This document shows, piece by piece, positions 32,088-42,100 of a stretch of DNA of 64,000 bases (the first letter of the stretch is position 1; the number at the start of each line of letters is the position of its first letter). Both the position numbers and the translations under genes were made by a program. The notes below the pieces were generated by a model that saw only the letters and a program-made list of their open reading frames with translations, searched no databases and was not told the origin of the DNA. The DNA comes from CAYYGL01 sp964471235 (GTDB lineage Bacteria; Calditrichota; Calditrichia; RBG-13-44-9; J075). The stretch covers positions 62,001-126,000 of the forward strand of contig CAYYGL010000001.1 in NCBI GenBank assembly GCA_964471235.1, in the 5' to 3' direction.

Positions 32088-32458
32088 GAAAATATTGTAA
32101 TGTGAGGGTAGGGGAGTAAGGGTTGAAATAACAGATAGTTATATCAACAAGTGAAATGGGAGTGCAAGAGAAAAGAATTCAATCATGCAAAATTTGCAGG
32201 CTCAATTGCAAAAATTGCAAAAGGGACTTTCCATATCCCTGACCAGAATATCAGCATGCCTTAATTGGTTTGCATCAGCTTGATGCATCGGCGCGGTTAT
32301 TTAATCAAAATTCATCAAGAGAGGGAGATGAAAGGGGGAGAGTTGAATTTACCGCTTCAAACAGCAGAAGGATTTATGGATGGTATAAAGTTCACTGTTC
32401 CTATAAAAAATAATAACTGTTTACCAACAGTTGAAGAGAGAAATGTTTGAACGTCACT
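32088..32458. other. Spacer with GCAAAAATTGCAA repeats
   Basis: About 370 bases without a convincing gene. It contains GCAAAATTTGCAGG, CAATTGCAAAAATTGCAAAA and, at 32291-32310, CGCGGTTATTTAATCAAAAT. The last word recurs at about 46783-46800 (CACGGTTATTTAATCAAACT), so it may belong to a dispersed repeat. A short frame at 32265-32450 has no ribosome site and is not accepted. Confidence 0.3.
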
Positions 32459-33238
32459 TTATAAGGTGATGGTAAGCCGAAGTAGATGGGAGGTAGAGGT
32501 CACATTCACCGAAAGGGAAGCAGGGATTTTATGGGGGGAGAAGAAGAAAGCATCGACCTGGGAGGTTACCCAAACCCCAATCAAGGCGTAAGACCAGTAA
32601 AACTGCGATTGATACAAGTTATTGTATCGATGATATTTTGCGGAGATGTCATCGGGTTTGGTCGCCTGTTCATAATCCTGTTTTGCCCGGTGGGTGCGAA
32701 TGAGCGCCCGGGTAATTCCCACCAGGCAGCCGGCGCCGGCTGTCATCCATATTGCGCCTTTCCAGCGGTATCCGCGGTGGTATTGCTCCCACCCCGGAAA
32801 AACCAGTGCCCGCCAGGGCGTCTCCCGGGGAATCAGTCTTTGCTGAGATTGTTGTACCCGGCGGTTCAAATCTTCTAAAAAATCAAGTTTCGTTTTTTGA
32901 AAAAGTGCCAATATCTTTGGTGAAGTCGTTAATGGGTCCAGCGTATGAGTGGGGTCTATTTCCAGCAATTTCCAGAAAAATTCCGCTGCTTTAAATGTAT
33001 CTCCCTGTTGGAATTTACGAAACGCAGCATACTGATAAATTCCGATTTTTTCTTTCAGGGAGAAGGATTCGATCTCCTTCAGGGCTAAAGCAATTAATCG
33101 GTCGGTCTCCTGGTAATCAAAGCGCTGGTAGGCGGCAACCAATTCCTGAAGCAGGGATGGGCTGCCTTGCGGAAATGCCGGAAAACAGCTTAACAACATG
33201 CTGAGGATGAACAGGATGAGGATGTGAGAAGACTTCAT
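32459..33238 (-). CDS. Secreted/membrane DUF5683-like protein with a helical repeat region
   Basis: 259 residues. Signal peptide (ILILFILSMLLSCFPAFP); then a TPR-like helical part (about 25-120, with the AAEFFWKLLEIDPTH spelling); then residues 140-235 with W-x-x-AxxFPGWEQYHRGYRWKG and two membrane segments (GAIWMTAGAGCLVGITRA and WSYALIGVWVTSQVDAFFF). The FPGxGQ-x-Y-x-G-x-x-x-KG pattern is that of DUF5683-type proteins of FCB bacteria. Function unknown. The Kelch gene ends 6 bases upstream, so the two are coupled. Confidence 0.7.
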   Translation of the reverse strand: MKSSHILILFILSMLLSCFPAFPQGSPSLLQELVAAYQRFDYQETDRLIALALKEIESFSLKEKIGIYQYAAFRKFQQGDTFKAAEFFWKLLEIDPTHTLDPLTTSPKILALFQKTKLDFLEDLNRRVQQSQQRLIPRETPWRALVFPGWEQYHRGYRWKGAIWMTAGAGCLVGITRALIRTHRAKQDYEQATKPDDISAKYHRYNNLYQSQFYWSYALIGVWVTSQVDAFFFSPHKIPASLSVNVTSTSHLLRLTITL

Positions 33239-33244
33239 CTGGGT

Positions 33245-34486
33245 CTATTTTATAAAGTTTATTTTCACCATACGCCGTTCGTTCGGGGTCATAACATAAA
33301 TAAAATATATGCCCGATGGCAAGGTGTTTCCATTATCATCGCTGCCGTCAAACTGAATCCGCTGCCACCCCCTGGTCCGTCCCCGGTACAGTTGGCGCAC
33401 GTTCTGCCCGAGGATGTCCAGAACACCTACCTGAATGTCTTCGTACTTGTTCAGGTAAATATCCACAATAGTGCTGCTGTTAAAGGGATTGGGGTAATTG
33501 GCACTGACATAAAGCTGTTCACGCCTGACGATGTTGGGCGGTGGCGTAATGTCGGTCAACAGGTCTAATGCTTCAACCACATTGGTGCCATTTTCCATAT
33601 GGTTATTGGTCGCACCGCCGATGGCATATAACCAATTCCCCACCTGTACTACCGCAAGGTTTTTGCGCGGTGTCTGAAGAGCCGGACCATTGAGCCAGTT
33701 TCCCTGCCCGGGAATATCTTTATATTGAACATTGTCCAGGATACCGGATTGGTTTTCCCCGCCCACGATCCAGATTTGACCGTTGTAAACATCCCCGGCC
33801 GCGGAGCCGCATGAATACAGCATTGAGCCGACAATTTCCCATCCCTGCCCGGGTACGTATTTTTCATAGGAATTCAGCGGTCCGAAGTAGAACCCTCCCA
33901 TCACATATACGTCGTTATTTACCACGGCTGCCACCGGCGCTACCCGGGGAACCGTTAATGGATCGGAAAGGGTTGTCCAGCTATTGGTATTCGGATGGTA
34001 GATTTCAACAATGTCGGAAGTCATCTGGAAGGTGGCACCGGCAATCACCCAGATAACGCTATCCACCACTACTGCTGACAACCCTTCCCGCGGGGTGGGA
34101 ATCTGGCTGACAATCGACCATTGGTTGACAGCAGGATCGTAGACTTCAACAGTCGAGATCAAATTATGATGATTTCGACCACCAAAGAGATATATTTTAT
34201 TCTGAAGAGCAACCGCTGCGGCACTGGTGCGGGCGTTGTTCAAAGGCGCAATACCGGTTTGCCAGCTATCATGTTGGACATCATACGCTTCGACAATGTT
34301 CAAAGCATTGTGCCCGGTTTGCGCCCCGCCGATAACATATATGTTGCCATTCAAGGCTGCGGCTGCCATTCCCTGCCGGGCGGTGGGCATGGAGCTTCTG
34401 TATTGCCATTGCGGTTGACCATTCACCGACAGGATGATACTCAATCCCCCCAGGATGCTTAAACATATCTTATGCAAATTTTGCAT
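33245..34486 (-). CDS. Kelch-repeat secreted protein with T9SS-type sorting tail
   Basis: 413 residues. A signal peptide (ICLSILGGLSIILSVNGQ) is followed by about six Kelch blades, each with GG and a later Trp/Tyr (for example IYVIGGAQTGHNALNIVEAYD and IYLFGGRNHHNLISTVEVYD, quoted by their ends IYVIGG/EAYD and IYLFGG/EVYD). This makes a beta-propeller. The end has ANYPNPFNSSTIVDIYL and PSGIYFIYVM, the sorting tail. It probably sits on the cell surface and binds a partner or glycan; the ligand is unknown. It lies between the kinase gene (187 bases upstream) and the DUF5683-like gene. Confidence 0.85.
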   Translation of the reverse strand: MQNLHKICLSILGGLSIILSVNGQPQWQYRSSMPTARQGMAAAALNGNIYVIGGAQTGHNALNIVEAYDVQHDSWQTGIAPLNNARTSAAAVALQNKIYLFGGRNHHNLISTVEVYDPAVNQWSIVSQIPTPREGLSAVVVDSVIWVIAGATFQMTSDIVEIYHPNTNSWTTLSDPLTVPRVAPVAAVVNNDVYVMGGFYFGPLNSYEKYVPGQGWEIVGSMLYSCGSAAGDVYNGQIWIVGGENQSGILDNVQYKDIPGQGNWLNGPALQTPRKNLAVVQVGNWLYAIGGATNNHMENGTNVVEALDLLTDITPPPNIVRREQLYVSANYPNPFNSSTIVDIYLNKYEDIQVGVLDILGQNVRQLYRGRTRGWQRIQFDGSDDNGNTLPSGIYFIYVMTPNERRMVKINFIK

Positions 34487-34673
34487 GGCTTGGTCTCTTT
34501 TTTGCTGCTGTTACGGATAGTTCTTTAACACAATCCTATAAATGGTCTCACTTTAAACTGATTTTTCACTTTCACTGCCTGGTAAATATTTGTCATCACC
34601 ATACCAGTCCTATCGAACAGGACCATTCCACTCAATCCCACTGAAAAAGATTTAACAAATTACATACCAATCC

Positions 34674-36458
34674 TTATTTCTTCTTCAGCACCACTTGCAA
34701 ATGAAGTGTATCCCCTTCCTGAATCGTGATGTATTCCCGATAAGGCAGAAGATACGGGTGCTTCAATTCCATGAGATGTTCGCCGGCAGATAATAGCAAT
34801 GGTTCCCGTAATGGTGTGGTGTCCCTCAGTTTGTCGTCAATATATACCTCCGCCCAGGGGCGCACTTCAATCTGCAAAAAACCGACATTCTTCAAAAAAG
34901 ACCAGGTCACCGCTTTTTGTTCACCGGGTTTCATTTCAATGTAAAATTGCTGCGGTGGAAAATTGGGGTGCACAAGCGTCAGGGCATGTTTGCCCGGAGG
35001 AACCGAAAATGTGTGCTGTGTTGCCCGTGATGCCGTTTCCTTCCCGTCAATCAGAACTCTTGCCCAGGGTTCCACCTGTACCGCCAATCGGGATTGACCG
35101 TTTTCCACCGGGGTGGAGGGAACACCGGAGGGCTCGATAGGTGAATGTTCTGCCGGTCTCTTATCGGAAACGTGTTCATTCACTACCCGGCGGGTTCTGC
35201 CGGTGACCGTTGTCGATTCCGACTCATTTGGCAGTGATTTCTCAGCAGACGTATCAATGGTCGTGCTCGATGTCTCCGGGGTTGATGTCAGTTCCGGAGA
35301 AACCGGTTGATGAAGTGAATCTCTGTTATCCGTGCTATCCGCTACCGTCAGGAGGGATTTCCCACCGGCATGTTGTAGAGGAATTGTCTCACTTCCCGCA
35401 AATCGCCACCACATTCCAAATAGAAGGAGAAGAACAAACACACCGATACCACCCAGAAGCATTCGCCGTTTTCTGCCTTTGGTTAAAGTCCGGGGGGCAT
35501 TCGGTTCATCCATGCGGGGTTCTTCTTTTGTGAGCGTTCCGGAACACCCCGGCTTATCCGGCAGATTATGGAGATACGGTCGAATGAATTCGGCAATCTG
35601 TTCCGTCTGAAAAGTTATGTTCATTTGCGTGCAAAGTTGGTGCAGCCTGTCTAATGCCGAGTCGGCATCCTGCCAGCGTGCTTCCACGGATTTTTGAAGA
35701 AAGGTATCGACAAAGGCAGCAATTTCCAGGGGAATTCCCGGGTGCACCTCGTTCAATAATGGCGGGTGTTCGTTCATGATTTTGTACAAACAATTCGACA
35801 CATTTTCCCCGGAAAAGGGCTGGGTTCCGGAAAGCATCTCGTAGAGCACCGCGCCCAATCCGAACAAATCTGCCCGGGCATCCACGGAAACTCCCGAGAT
35901 TTGTTCCGGCGCCATATAAGCCGGCGTGCCAATCAGGGTGCCCTGCCGGGTAACCCGGGATTCTTCCCCAATTTGTGCCAGACCGAAATCGGCTAATTTC
36001 ACCTGCCCGTAAAAGTCGATTAAAATATTCCCCGGTTTGATGTCCCGATGAAGGATTTGATGCTGGTGTACAAAACTCAATGCCCGGAGTAGTTGTTCGG
36101 TAATGTTGAACGCCATATTGAGCGGAAGCTTGCCCGCCTTCTGCAGCAACTCCTTCAAACTGATGCCCCGCACATATTCGATGGCAATGTAGTGAAAACC
36201 ATCCCGTTCTCCCAGGCGATACACTTCCACAATATTCGGGTGTTTTAAGCGGGCGCACACCCGTGCTTCCCGCTGAAAGCGCTCCATCCATTCCCTGTTA
36301 TCATTCACATGGGGCTTCAGCACCTTGATGATGACCTGCCGTTCCAGGTTTTTCTGGCAGCCCAGGTACAAAAGGGTGTGCTGCCCCTCGTATAGCAACG
36401 TATCCAGGGTAAAGTCATCCACTTCCCGAAATGGAATTCGCCACGCCGTATCATCCAT
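34674..36458 (-). CDS. Membrane Ser/Thr protein kinase with two extracytoplasmic PEGA domains
   Basis: 594 residues. Residues 15-275 are a Hanks-type kinase: VIIKVLKPH holds the catalytic Lys, HRDIKPGN the catalytic Asp, and DFGLAQ and APEQ follow. Its glycine loop is degenerate (YEGQHTLLYLG). A membrane helix at about 330-351 (GGIGVFVLLLLFGMWWRF) splits it from a Ser/Thr-rich spacer and two PEGA domains, about 452-518 and 522-594, each with VLIDGKE or VYIDDKL and PPGKH or SAGEH. PEGA domains are thought to contact surface proteins. The gene begins 3 bases after the sigma-54 activator stop, so the pair is cotranscribed. Confidence 0.92.
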   Translation of the reverse strand: MDDTAWRIPFREVDDFTLDTLLYEGQHTLLYLGCQKNLERQVIIKVLKPHVNDNREWMERFQREARVCARLKHPNIVEVYRLGERDGFHYIAIEYVRGISLKELLQKAGKLPLNMAFNITEQLLRALSFVHQHQILHRDIKPGNILIDFYGQVKLADFGLAQIGEESRVTRQGTLIGTPAYMAPEQISGVSVDARADLFGLGAVLYEMLSGTQPFSGENVSNCLYKIMNEHPPLLNEVHPGIPLEIAAFVDTFLQKSVEARWQDADSALDRLHQLCTQMNITFQTEQIAEFIRPYLHNLPDKPGCSGTLTKEEPRMDEPNAPRTLTKGRKRRMLLGGIGVFVLLLLFGMWWRFAGSETIPLQHAGGKSLLTVADSTDNRDSLHQPVSPELTSTPETSSTTIDTSAEKSLPNESESTTVTGRTRRVVNEHVSDKRPAEHSPIEPSGVPSTPVENGQSRLAVQVEPWARVLIDGKETASRATQHTFSVPPGKHALTLVHPNFPPQQFYIEMKPGEQKAVTWSFLKNVGFLQIEVRPWAEVYIDDKLRDTTPLREPLLLSAGEHLMELKHPYLLPYREYITIQEGDTLHLQVVLKKK

Positions 36459-36461
36459 GAT

Positions 36462-37934
36462 TTAATCCAGACCCCATTCTTTCATTTTGTAATGTACCCA
36501 GCGTAAGGATACCCCCATGGCTTCCGCCGTTCTGGTTTTGTTGCCGTCATTGGCACGGAGGGTTTTTTCCAGAAGGAGCCGGGAGACTTCTTCCAGGGTC
36601 ATGCCGGCTTCAATGCCGTCACTTTCGGAAATCGAATTCAGAATGATATCCTCTTCCGAAATGAGCGGCTGCGATGCCAGAATCACCGCCCGTTCAATCG
36701 CATTTTCCAATTCCCGCACATTCCCGGGCCAGGGATAGGCGATTAATTTTTCCAACGCCGCCGGTTGGAAGCCGGTGATGGGCTTGTCCATCAACTGAGA
36801 AAATTTTTTCAAGAAGTGCTGCGCTAACAGGGGAATATCTTTTTTGCGTTCCCGCAACGGCGGAATATTGATTTCAATTACATTAAGACGGTAGTAGAGG
36901 TCTTCCCGAAACCGCCCTTCCCGAACTTCTTCGGCGAGGTTGCGATGGGTGGCGGCAATGATCCGCACATCCACCTTGATTGGACGATTGTCTCCCAGGC
37001 GCTGGATTTCCCGCTCCTGCAAAAATCGCAACAATTTAACCTGCAAACCCAGGGGAAGCTCTCCGATTTCATCCAGAAATAAAGTGCCGCTATCCGCCAA
37101 TTCGATTAAGCCTTTTTTATCGGTGTTTGCCCCGGTAAAAGCGCCTTTTTTATAGCCGAACAGTTCACTTTCCAACAGGTTTTCGGGAATCGCAGCGCTG
37201 TTTACCGTCACAAAGGGGTTGTTTTTGCGGGGACCGTTATAATGAATTGCCCGGGCAACAAGCTCTTTTCCGGTGCCTGTTTCCCCGGTTACCAAAACCA
37301 CCGCGGTGTTGTTGAGTACCTTGCCCATCAATTGCAACACCCGCTCCATCCCTTTGCTTTTGGCAATGATTTCCTTGAAAGAATAAATTCGATGGAACTC
37401 CCCTTTCAGCAACTCATTTTCATTGCGCAGGGAGTCCAGCAAGCGAGCGTTTTCAATTGCAATCGCTGCCTGGTTGGAAAAAGCATTCAGGAATTCCAGA
37501 CTTTGCTGATCAAATCCGGCCGTCTTTCCGCGGCTGTCAATGTAAATGACCCCGATTAATTGCCCCTTCAACAACAACGGCACACAGGCAATCGAGCGTA
37601 TCTGATGCAATATAACGCTTTCTGTGGCATCAAAAGACTTGTCACTTTGAACATCGTATGTTAAAATGGATTTCCGGGTGGTGATGACCTTCTGGATTGC
37701 CGAAGAGGAAATCTCCGATACCTCACTGGCTTTGGTGGGATCAATATTTTTGGAAACCCGGGGGACCAAAGTGTCATCCCTGCCTTCCCGGAGCAAGACA
37801 AACCCTCGTTCCGCAGAAAGCTGCTGAAGAGCAATATCCAGAATCCGTTCCAGCAATGTTTCCAGTTCCTGGATGGAATTGATTTCCTGGCTGATTTCTA
37901 CCAATGCCGACAGGTAGCGTTCCGGAACGTTCAT
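36462..37934 (-). CDS. GAF-domain sigma-54-dependent transcription activator
   Basis: 490 residues in three parts. GAF domain, about 20-165 (LLLKGQLIGVIYIDS); AAA+ domain, about 190-415, with Walker A GETGTGKE, the sigma-54-contacting GAFTGA loop and Walker B TLFLDEIGE; Fis-type helix-turn-helix, about 450-490 (KTRTAEAMGVSLRWVHYKMK). It opens sigma-54 promoters. No receiver domain, so the signal is a ligand of the GAF domain or phosphorylation by the kinase just downstream. It lies 13 bases after the lipoprotein gene and 3 bases before the kinase gene. Confidence 0.93.
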   Translation of the reverse strand: MNVPERYLSALVEISQEINSIQELETLLERILDIALQQLSAERGFVLLREGRDDTLVPRVSKNIDPTKASEVSEISSSAIQKVITTRKSILTYDVQSDKSFDATESVILHQIRSIACVPLLLKGQLIGVIYIDSRGKTAGFDQQSLEFLNAFSNQAAIAIENARLLDSLRNENELLKGEFHRIYSFKEIIAKSKGMERVLQLMGKVLNNTAVVLVTGETGTGKELVARAIHYNGPRKNNPFVTVNSAAIPENLLESELFGYKKGAFTGANTDKKGLIELADSGTLFLDEIGELPLGLQVKLLRFLQEREIQRLGDNRPIKVDVRIIAATHRNLAEEVREGRFREDLYYRLNVIEINIPPLRERKKDIPLLAQHFLKKFSQLMDKPITGFQPAALEKLIAYPWPGNVRELENAIERAVILASQPLISEEDIILNSISESDGIEAGMTLEEVSRLLLEKTLRANDGNKTRTAEAMGVSLRWVHYKMKEWGLD

Positions 37935-37947
37935 AAGATTTCCTCTG

Positions 37948-38946
37948 TTAAGGTATCATAAAAGATGCTTCTTTAGAGCGGCTGAAATTTTTCAAATTGT
38001 CGCGTACGCCAATCGTCCAGAAATAGGTGCCGCTGGTTAAGGAATCCGGAAACTGATAGGTGGACCGGGCAGGGGATAATTCCGGCGACGTATGGATTAA
38101 CACCGGTATTCCGGCGGTAATCCGATAGACCTGGGCAAGATAGGTAAACGAAAACGGCAGGGAGATGGGTTGCCATTCCAACAAGGGCAGGGGAGAGGCG
38201 GTTTCCAGATTGGCTGGCGAAACCGGTATGGGCGCTTCCTCGATAATTCGCTGCAATCGGATTGGACCACCCTGGTTTCTTCCACCGGATTTATCCGTTA
38301 CCCGCACAAAAGAGGGCTGTTCAATAAGATGCTGCAAGGATTCCTGGGGCAGGTCGATGTTGTCAATATCCACCACAAACGAATCTCCCCGGGTGGTGGA
38401 TTCAAACGGTTTTTGCAAATCGAATGCCGGGAGCCGATAAATAACGGAATCAATGTCCGCCAGCCCGTCGGAGTCTGCCACCACAATTGATAAAAAAGCA
38501 TGATAAATCTCCCCGGGCCACCATTGATCGATATGCTCGCTGTGAAACTCCATCTTCCGGATTTGCGGTACGGCATTCAGAAAAAAATTTATCTCTTGCG
38601 GAGTAGTGTTATTCATGATAGATACGGACAGGGTATCCGGGGTGTAGTTTTCTTTGGAGGCGATCAATCGGTAATTGCCCGGTTCCAGGTCTTCAAAGCG
38701 GAAGGCACCGGTTGCATCGGTCATCCGAAGTTTTAAATCCGGCTGCAATTGAACGATGGCGTTTCGCAGGGGGCGAACCGGCTGATACCGGGTAAACACG
38801 ATGCCGGAGATGACAGCTTTAGAAGAGCCGGTGTTCAGTTCCGGATCTAAAGGGTTGGAGCGAGGTGCTTCCGGAACGCACCCCACCAACAGGCGGATCG
38901 AAATCAAAGCGAAAAGAATTTTATTCACCGGGCGGTTCATCATCAT
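37948..38946 (-). CDS. Lipoprotein with carboxypeptidase-regulatory-like domain
   Basis: About 332 residues from ATG 38946, the first of three consecutive ATGs; the longer reading from 39006 would put a non-signal segment before the signal peptide. Signal peptide then lipobox LLVGC. VISGIVFTRYQPVRPLRNAI starts a carboxypeptidase-regulatory-like domain (FRFEDLEPGNYRLIASKENY at its end, quoted by FEDLEPG). The rest is beta-rich, with ATLL-like repeats resembling fibronectin type III (SGTYFWTIGVRDN). Likely anchored in the outer membrane. First gene of the set with the sigma-54 activator and kinase. Confidence 0.72.
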   Translation of the reverse strand: MMMNRPVNKILFALISIRLLVGCVPEAPRSNPLDPELNTGSSKAVISGIVFTRYQPVRPLRNAIVQLQPDLKLRMTDATGAFRFEDLEPGNYRLIASKENYTPDTLSVSIMNNTTPQEINFFLNAVPQIRKMEFHSEHIDQWWPGEIYHAFLSIVVADSDGLADIDSVIYRLPAFDLQKPFESTTRGDSFVVDIDNIDLPQESLQHLIEQPSFVRVTDKSGGRNQGGPIRLQRIIEEAPIPVSPANLETASPLPLLEWQPISLPFSFTYLAQVYRITAGIPVLIHTSPELSPARSTYQFPDSLTSGTYFWTIGVRDNLKNFSRSKEASFMIP

Positions 38947-39163
38947 CTCATCGACAGAGTTTGACCAAACAGAAAATAAATTAACCCTGTGGAAGATGTT
39001 GAACAAGGGAAAGTTTAGGATGTGCGACCCGGTTGTTGTTTAAATGCCGCTGGTGGGTGACCAAAGCTCAACTCTTCCCCCATTTTCGCCGGGGGTAGGG
39101 TAACCCCCATCTTTCCCGTGCGGCGTACATCCTTTAGCTATCGTAAAACTCTTTACCCGCCGG

Positions 39164-42100
39164 TCACACCGGTGAAATTACCGGAGCCGCATCCGCCTTC
39201 TCTTCGAATAACCGTGCTTGTTCAGAATCTCCCATCTCCCGGTACAACTTGCTAATCAGCCGCAGTTCCGATTCTTTTAATTGTTCACCATCTTCCTTCA
39301 CACATTCGGAAAGCAGTTGACTTGCGGCTTCCTTTTCTCCCTGCATCACCAATTGATGCGCCACATATAGCCGTGGCGTATTCAGCAGCCGACGTTTTTC
39401 CAACAGCGTTTCGTTGTTCGGCTGGTGGGATAGGGCAGCATCCAACAACTCTGCCGCTGCCTGGAAGTTGCCGTCTTCAATATACAAATCGGCCAATCGC
39501 TGGTAGGCATCCATATCTTTCGGGTGTGTTCGGATTAAATGAATATACAAAGCGATTGCCTCCTCAAACTGTTCCGTTGTTAAATAGGCATCCGCTAAGT
39601 TTTTCATATATTGCGGGTTTTCCGGGTGATGTTGCCATGCCTGTTGAAAATAGGAAATCGCCTTGGAAACCTCCCCGTTCTCCCACAGTCGCACCCCAAT
39701 CAGGTTGCAAACTTCCGCATCATCGGGGCGGATGGCGTGGTACTGTTTCAGAATGGAAAGAATCTCCCCTTCCTTGCCGTTGTTGTTCAGGAAATTTTCA
39801 TACAGTTCAAGTATTTCGCGATTTCCCGGCGAGAGCGAAAATGCTCTTTCCAATGCCCATTTTTGCCCTGCCTTATCTTCCTTTTCTGCATCCAGACGTG
39901 CTTTTTCTATAAGATGAAGCAGCCATAATGCCTGGGGGGTTTCCAGGTCTTTCCATTTCTCGATGAAAATTGCCCGGTTTTTATCTAACATTTTCTGATA
40001 ATTAATTTTGTTACCCTTAAATGTACTGCTGCCGTAATGATGCACAAAAACTTCCCGGGCTAATGCCAACTTGTAGCCGGCAATACTGGCACGCAGGCAG
40101 TAATCATCATCCTCAAAGTTCCCTTTGCCAAATCGTTCATCCAGTAAACCGATTTTCTCAATCACCTCTCGCTTAATCATCAAACAAAAACCAACCAATC
40201 GAACCACGGCATTGACCTGGTCTTTATGAACGACGCGATAATTTCGAGCGAACGCTTCGAATTCCGCCAAATCTTTATAGGCCGCATCGGGTTCCATTTG
40301 TTCACCACTGATGTAATTGGTCATGGGACCCACCAGCCCGATGGTAGAATCTTTTTCGAAAGCGCTCAGCATTCCTTCCAGCCAGCCTTCCGAGACCACC
40401 ACATCATTGTTTAACAGCACAACGTAATCCCCCTTTGCCTGTTCAATGCCCTGGTTGTTTCCCGCGGCAAACCCCTTGTTGGTTTTATTGACAATCAGGT
40501 GAAAATTGTCGTGCTTCTTTGCCCATTTTCGTAAATAATTCACCGTTCCATCCGTTGAGCCGTTGTCAACCACAATAACCTCGTGTGGAATTCCGGTATG
40601 TTTCTCAATACTTGCCAGGCATTCTTTGGTGCGATCAAGTTGGTTAAATGTTAGAATTACAATGGATACCAACGTTTCCCGGGGCTGGAATCTTTCCGCT
40701 ATCATTGCACTGATATCCGGACTATCTTTTACGGAAGTCAATTCTCGGGGTGGGGAGTACGGTTGCAACTCCCGCTCTTTGGCAAGATAACGGTGATTAT
40801 CTTTTTTTAAAATCAGGTCAGGCTTAATTTTACCTAACCAGCGTTCGTGAAGCCGCTTTACATTCTCAGAAACTTTGATAAATCGCTGCGCCCCGCTCTG
40901 CTGTTCATAATGAATCAAGACGCTGTGGGGCTGATAGATCAATTTCCAACCGTCCTGATAGATTTTGAAACACAGGTCTACATCTTCATAGCCGTTCCAG
41001 TAGCCCTCGTCAAATCCACCCACTTTTTGAAAAATCTCGCGACGAATCATTAAACTGGCTGCCGTTAAGACTTTGTAAGTTCTCATCCCGTTTGTTTCCG
41101 GATAATCACCCGGTTTTTTGTAATAGAAATGGCGAGCTAACAAATGATCCGGTAAAATATGATTTTCCACCACCACCACACCGGCATGCTGGATGGTGCC
41201 ATCCGGAAAGAGAAGCTTGCTACCGGTGGCACCCACGGTTTCATCAACATCCAATACTTCTACTAAGGGCGGCAGCCAGTTTGGCAGCGGTTCGGTATCG
41301 TTATTCAGGAAATGGAGATATTTCCCGCGGGCATAATGGGCACCGATATTACACGCACGGGAAAACCCCAGGTTATCCGGATTGATCACATAATAAAAAT
41401 TGGGGTACTTGTCGGCAGCCTCTTTCAGAAAGGTTTTGGTGTCATCAGTGGAGCCGTTGTCAACCACAATCACTTCAAATGAGAATTCCGGGGCATCCCC
41501 GGGAGTATTTTGATACAAGGTTTCTATGCACTGCCGGGTGAATTCCACTTTATTGAATACTGGAATGATAATTGAGACTTTCACCTCAGAAGCTGGAGGT
41601 GATTGGGGGTAAATCTCCGGCAATACTTGTTCTTCGGAGCCGGATTCATCTAAACTGGTGCTCGCTTTGGCGGCTTTCTGCCGCTCGGTTTGCTGGTATT
41701 CCAGACTCTCCCGGGCGATTTGATTTTCGGGATCCCGGCGCAATACCTCCTCATAACACCAGGCAGACTCTTCGATGAATCCCAGCAGGAAGTATAATTG
41801 ACCGGCTTGCAGCAGTGTATGAAGATCATCCGGTTTTTCTTTTAAAATCTCAACAAATAGTTCTAGGGCTCGTTCGTTTTCTCCCAGTTCGGCATAAAGA
41901 TCGGCGAGGTTCATTTTAGCAATCATATTCTGCGGATCGAATTGCACAGCATTCTCAAAATGATGCAGTGCGGATTTTTTATCTCCTTTTTGATAATAGA
42001 TTGCTGCCAGTTCATTATGTGCCAAACCGGATTTCGGATATCGGGCAACAATTTCCTGTAATCTTTGCAGCGCTGCTTCCTGCTGCCCGTTTCGGATAAG

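Noticed and set aside
32265..32450. Open frame of 61 codons in the spacer after the His-rich protein gene
   Set aside because: No ribosome site and low-complexity content; part of it is a repeated spacer word also found near 46783.
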